Source: Coptis chinensis (lineage: Eukaryota > Streptophyta > Magnoliopsida > Ranunculales > Ranunculaceae). Taken from it: a DNA stretch of 64,000 nt. Shown piece after piece: positions 60,687 through 64,000 of this stretch (position 1 is the first letter of the stretch; every line of letters starts with the position of its first letter). Location of the stretch: contig CM027378.1 of NCBI GenBank assembly GCA_015680905.1, positions 4,278,001 to 4,342,000 on the forward strand, written 5' to 3'. A program made the position numbers and the translations under genes. The notes beneath the pieces were generated by a model, which was given only the letters and a program-made list of their open reading frames with translations, was not told the origin of the DNA and searched no databases.

Positions 60687-61585
60687 GTGGTGCCATTAAT
60701 AAAGCAAAATCCCATCATTACTCCCGGACATAGTCGCCCGCCTCGAATCCCGCAAAGCACAGAGTCAAAAGTCTTTGCACAGGTGTATTGGTGGTTGTAT
60801 GACCAAACTCTCAAGACTGGGCATGCTGCTGATCTAACCATCAGGGTTTATGGTCGAGGGTTGTCCATAAACTTGAGCGTCTACCAGTTGCTTAGACAGT
60901 ACCAGTGGCTAAATCACGAGGTTTGTAGAATGCTACTTGCTACATTTTGGCCTTTCCCACAATATATAACTTACCATATCGTCTAACTAGTCAATTTGTC
61001 TTGTTTTTTTACCCTTTTTTTCTTGGTCAAGTTTATTTCGGTGTACATGACTCTTCTGGATAGGTGCTACAACAGACTTGCACGGTATGAGGATGTCGTG
61101 ACAATATGTGAACCGTCGGAATACTACGCTATCATCCCAGATACATAGATGCTAGTAATGTCTCCCAAAGCCCACTTCTTTTCTTTGACTTATTCTGAGA
61201 TTTGTCAACAATGCTCAGAATAATTATGGTTTCAAAAACTATGTAGGTATACATGGAGTCTTTGTATGCCACTGTTGGGGAGACTCTCACTGATCCAAGC
61301 TTGACTATAGAACAAAAGATTTATGTACTTGCTTCTAACATGTCATGGTCCTTAAGGATGACCTTCAAAGAATTGCTTGAAGAAAACACATGCATCCCGT
61401 ACGTCACCAGATCCAAGGGGTTGATGATGGCCTTCGATATCTCAAACCACCTTTGGATACTGGTGGTCTTCTGCTTCCGTACTTGGACTTGCCTGATTTA
61501 CAATTTGCTGGCGGACGTTATTGTCGACCCTACCCGGGTGGAAAAAAATGTGTACCCTACTTCTGTACGCACTCTTAATGCATAA
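60687..61585 (+). pseudogene. Second ULP1-like gene fragment
   Basis: Exon-like blocks: 60700-60920 (QSTESKVFAQVYWWLYDQT, YQLLRQYQWLNHE then a GT donor), about 61060-61150 (ARYEDVVTICEPSEYYAII) and 61247-61585 (LTIEQKIYVLASNMSWS, GLMMAFDISNHLWILVVF, LIYNLLADVIVDP). The W-L-N-H-E, H-x-W and IYN stretches line up with the ULP1 copy ending at 60187, but the two are clearly diverged. The active-site Cys region is not seen; sequence after 61585 is unrelated. A broken tandem relative. Confidence 0.65.
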
Positions 61586-61589
61586 CAAA

Positions 61590-62510
61590 GACTGTGTAAC
61601 AATCGCAGCTACAGAGAAAGTGAATTATCAAATACCAAGACTGTAAGAAGTAGAAGGATCCTAGGGACACTAGGGTCTTGAAGTTGTGTATGTGGTGTGT
61701 AACTTTAAAAGAGTTTGTTTAGAAGTGAGATTTATCCTAAATTATTTAGAGTTTGAGTGTGGGAGTTGTGAAGAAGAAAGGTAGACTCTTGGTATAGATT
61801 AGATTGGTTTTAAGCTAATGAAAACATGGAAGCTTTAGTTGTTGGTATTGAAATGACATAAAAGCATTGAAGGAAAGATTGATTGAATATTGAAATAAGA
61901 ACAACAAGATAAGATTGAAAATTGAAATAAGAACAAGTAAAATAACAAGTTTTAATTAAAAGGAAATGAAGAACAATAAAGTAAAAACTTGAATTGAAAA
62001 ACTAGACAAGAAATTAAACAAACCAAATGGTTTGGACCCTAAAACACAATAGATATTTTTCTCTCTCTTTACTTTTGGATTATATACCCCTACTTTTGTC
62101 TTTTATAGATTTGCCCTTCTCCATTACAAATGAGACACCTCACACTTCACTTTTTCTTTTGCTTTTTATTTTGCTTTTTATTTTGCTTTTTATTTCTTCT
62201 TGACCAAGGTAGGTTTTGGGAGAATGTCATATTTTGAGATAAGGGCCTCCATCTCTGGTCTTCTGAGTTGAGGGCTTTGACCTTTGACCCTTGACTTTGA
62301 CTTTTTCAGCACTTTTCCATAGCAGCTTCTGATCTTCATAATAAGCGTGATTAAGGCTCCTTTTGGGGCAAAGACGCAACATTTATGATAAGTGGTCTGA
62401 AATACTCCATAACCTGAAAAAGGCAATAAAAGTTATGAGTTGTCTTTTCGTTAAGCGTAAAAAAGGCTATAATGCAACAATATATGAGTAATAAATTAAA
62501 TGCACATTTA
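61590..62510. other. AT-rich insertion-like block, possible solo LTR
   Basis: It follows the abrupt end of ULP1 homology. It contains four TTTTGCTTTTTATTTTGC-type repeats (62154-62190) and a GACCCTTGACTTTGACTTTTTCAGC phrase (62287-62311) like one in the Athila-like LTR (GTTGACTTTTCAGCTTTGAC near 59348). Ends and target duplication could not be fixed. No gene seen. Confidence 0.35.
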
Positions 62511-64000
62511 GGAGTTGATCAGGTCTTCGTATTAGCCTATGTCGTCGGGTTACTCGAGATGATGCCCCAACATTCATCAGGGCAATGTTAAGAAATAGGG
62601 TAGCAAAGACCTTATAGAATGTGGGTTGACCCAGTCCCAATTTGAGAATGTGGAGAAACAACGCTTAGTAGAGTGTCGCGCTCACCATCTTGTGAATTTT
62701 AGCAACAACCATTGGGTAGTGTACTGTCAGGGATGGACAAAATAATTCCATTGTACTAGACTGTCATCAGTTACTTCTGCTTTGCCTACACTTTTATAAT
62801 TTGAAACCCTTTATAATTATCTTGTCTAAGACAAACTTATAATCCTTTTCAGATATCAACAACATTTCAAAGTAGTTACATATATCAATGTACCATACAT
62901 ATTATAAACAAAAGACATGGACTACGAACTTATGACAAGACATCCTTCAACTAATAACTATACAATGGAAGCTGCTTCTTTGGAAGGAGAGCACAAGAAC
63001 AATAAGTACCTTCCAACAAAAACGGTTCGAAACATTCTTACTCTTGCTCCACTATCCTTTTATCACAAGTTCAAGAAACTATGTCGTTAATGGGCAAGTC
63101 TTGCGAATAAACATTTGTTTCTAGTCGAGTACGCCTTGAATAGCATATCTTGGTTACTTGAGAACTAGTAATGGGCTTGAAAATATCATAACTTTCACAT
63201 CCTTCATTTATACAGTATTATACCCTCTCCAAACTTTGTTCACTTAATTTCCAAAGACATTGCTATTTTTAATAGTGATAGGAACATCATGTAGTTCAAT
63301 TTAGGTACCAGGGAGATGATATCAGACAAAGAAATCCCAACACTAGGCACGCAAGATATTCTTCCAATTATGTCCGACTTGATGCCGCTTACCAATTACT
63401 CCACGAGAACCCTCTAAGGGTTGGCATAAAACTTGGGCATAATGGGAATCACTTGTCGTCTCTTCATAGTGTGTCTCCGGTCTTGCTTCTGTGGGTTTTC
63501 ATTTCGTTTTTGTACTGTGTCATCCCTTATTTGTAATGGATAATTTCCTTACAACATCTTATGGAAATAGTCAGACATTCTATCATGTCACTAGATTTAA
63601 CGATGCATCTTTGTGGAGTGGTGAAATTCCTTACTTCACTGCATTGGACTACAATAGTAACATATTCAACGCCTAGTGCTCGATGACGAATGAAATGAAC
63701 TCCCACATAGAAATTAAAGATTATTCCACTACATTCAACCCTAAACACCTGCATAATTTCCGAAGCTAAAATAAACATTATGGAAAACATTAGGGAAAAT
63801 CCGAAAAAAACGCACACTTGCATAAGCTAGTAAGATGATAACGAAAGTAACCATCACATCTACAAATATCCCAACATGAAACAAACAAGCAACATAACCC
63901 CACAACTAAATTGAATTCTTTTCTTCCCAATGGCACTGAGGAGGATGCCATGTTACACATTTTCAAGATGAACTATCTGATGAAGGGTGATAAGTGCTCA
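62511..64000. other. Spacer to the window end, no recognised gene
   Basis: 62530-62720 may include a weak continuation of ULP1-like sequence (near CAACCATTGGGTAGTG, a N-H-W-V-V-like reading) but this is not secure. The rest has only short non-homologous frames. Confidence 0.4.

Noticed and set aside
63491-63823. Overlapping plus and minus open frames at the window end
   Set aside because: Random composition, no homology recognised and no splice or start context.

Overview
This is nuclear DNA of a flowering plant, most likely a eudicot. The evidence is GT-AG introns in AT-rich sequence, an 18-exon oxidosqualene cyclase gene, plant-only families (plant mobile domain, DUF3511, PPR, FAR1-type transposase) and a dense nest of plant transposons. 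The species cannot be fixed from the sequence. Only one gene looks intact; almost everything else is transposon sequence, pseudogene fragments or AT-rich spacer.

Layout. 1-840: AT-rich tandem repeat with telomere-like TTTAGGG runs. 843-5300: a decayed Mutator-like element (MULE) coding for a FAR1-type transposase with a SWIM finger and a C-terminal OTU protease domain, bracketed by arrays of a 34-bp quasi-palindromic repeat. 5628-7981 (minus): a plant mobile domain (PMD) gene with several frame breaks. 9287-11230: three dead fragments of host genes (DUF3511, PPR, YlmG/YGGT). 12161-13425: two short inverted-repeat elements upstream of the cyclase.

13944-22587: a complete oxidosqualene cyclase gene (18 exons, 758 codons, all introns GT-AG). 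It would make a cyclic triterpene skeleton from 2,3-oxidosqualene. The product-determining motif reads MWCFCR instead of the usual MWCYCR of beta-amyrin synthases. No partner P450 or glycosyltransferase gene is in the window.

22588-32000: spacer with a SINE, a fossil Ty3/gypsy piece (LTR, primer site, gag) and a five-exon remnant of the 3' end of an exocyst SEC3-type gene. 32190-35829 and 59608-60187 are the two halves of one DUF1985/ULP1-type protease gene, split by a large Athila-like LTR element at 35830-59607 with a 5-bp TTGGG target duplication. A second, diverged ULP1-like copy follows at 60690-61585.

The Athila-like fossil lies on the minus strand. Its left LTR has been entered by three DNA elements (a CACTA-like element, a hAT-type element and a 0.8-kb MULE-type MITE). 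The uninterrupted right LTR serves as an in-window empty site for each, so order of events can be read directly: ULP1 gene, then LTR element, then DNA transposons. The MITE carries the same 34-bp repeat array as the OTU-MULE 38 kb away, linking the two. A further 1.26-kb hAT element sits in the fossil's post-integrase region.
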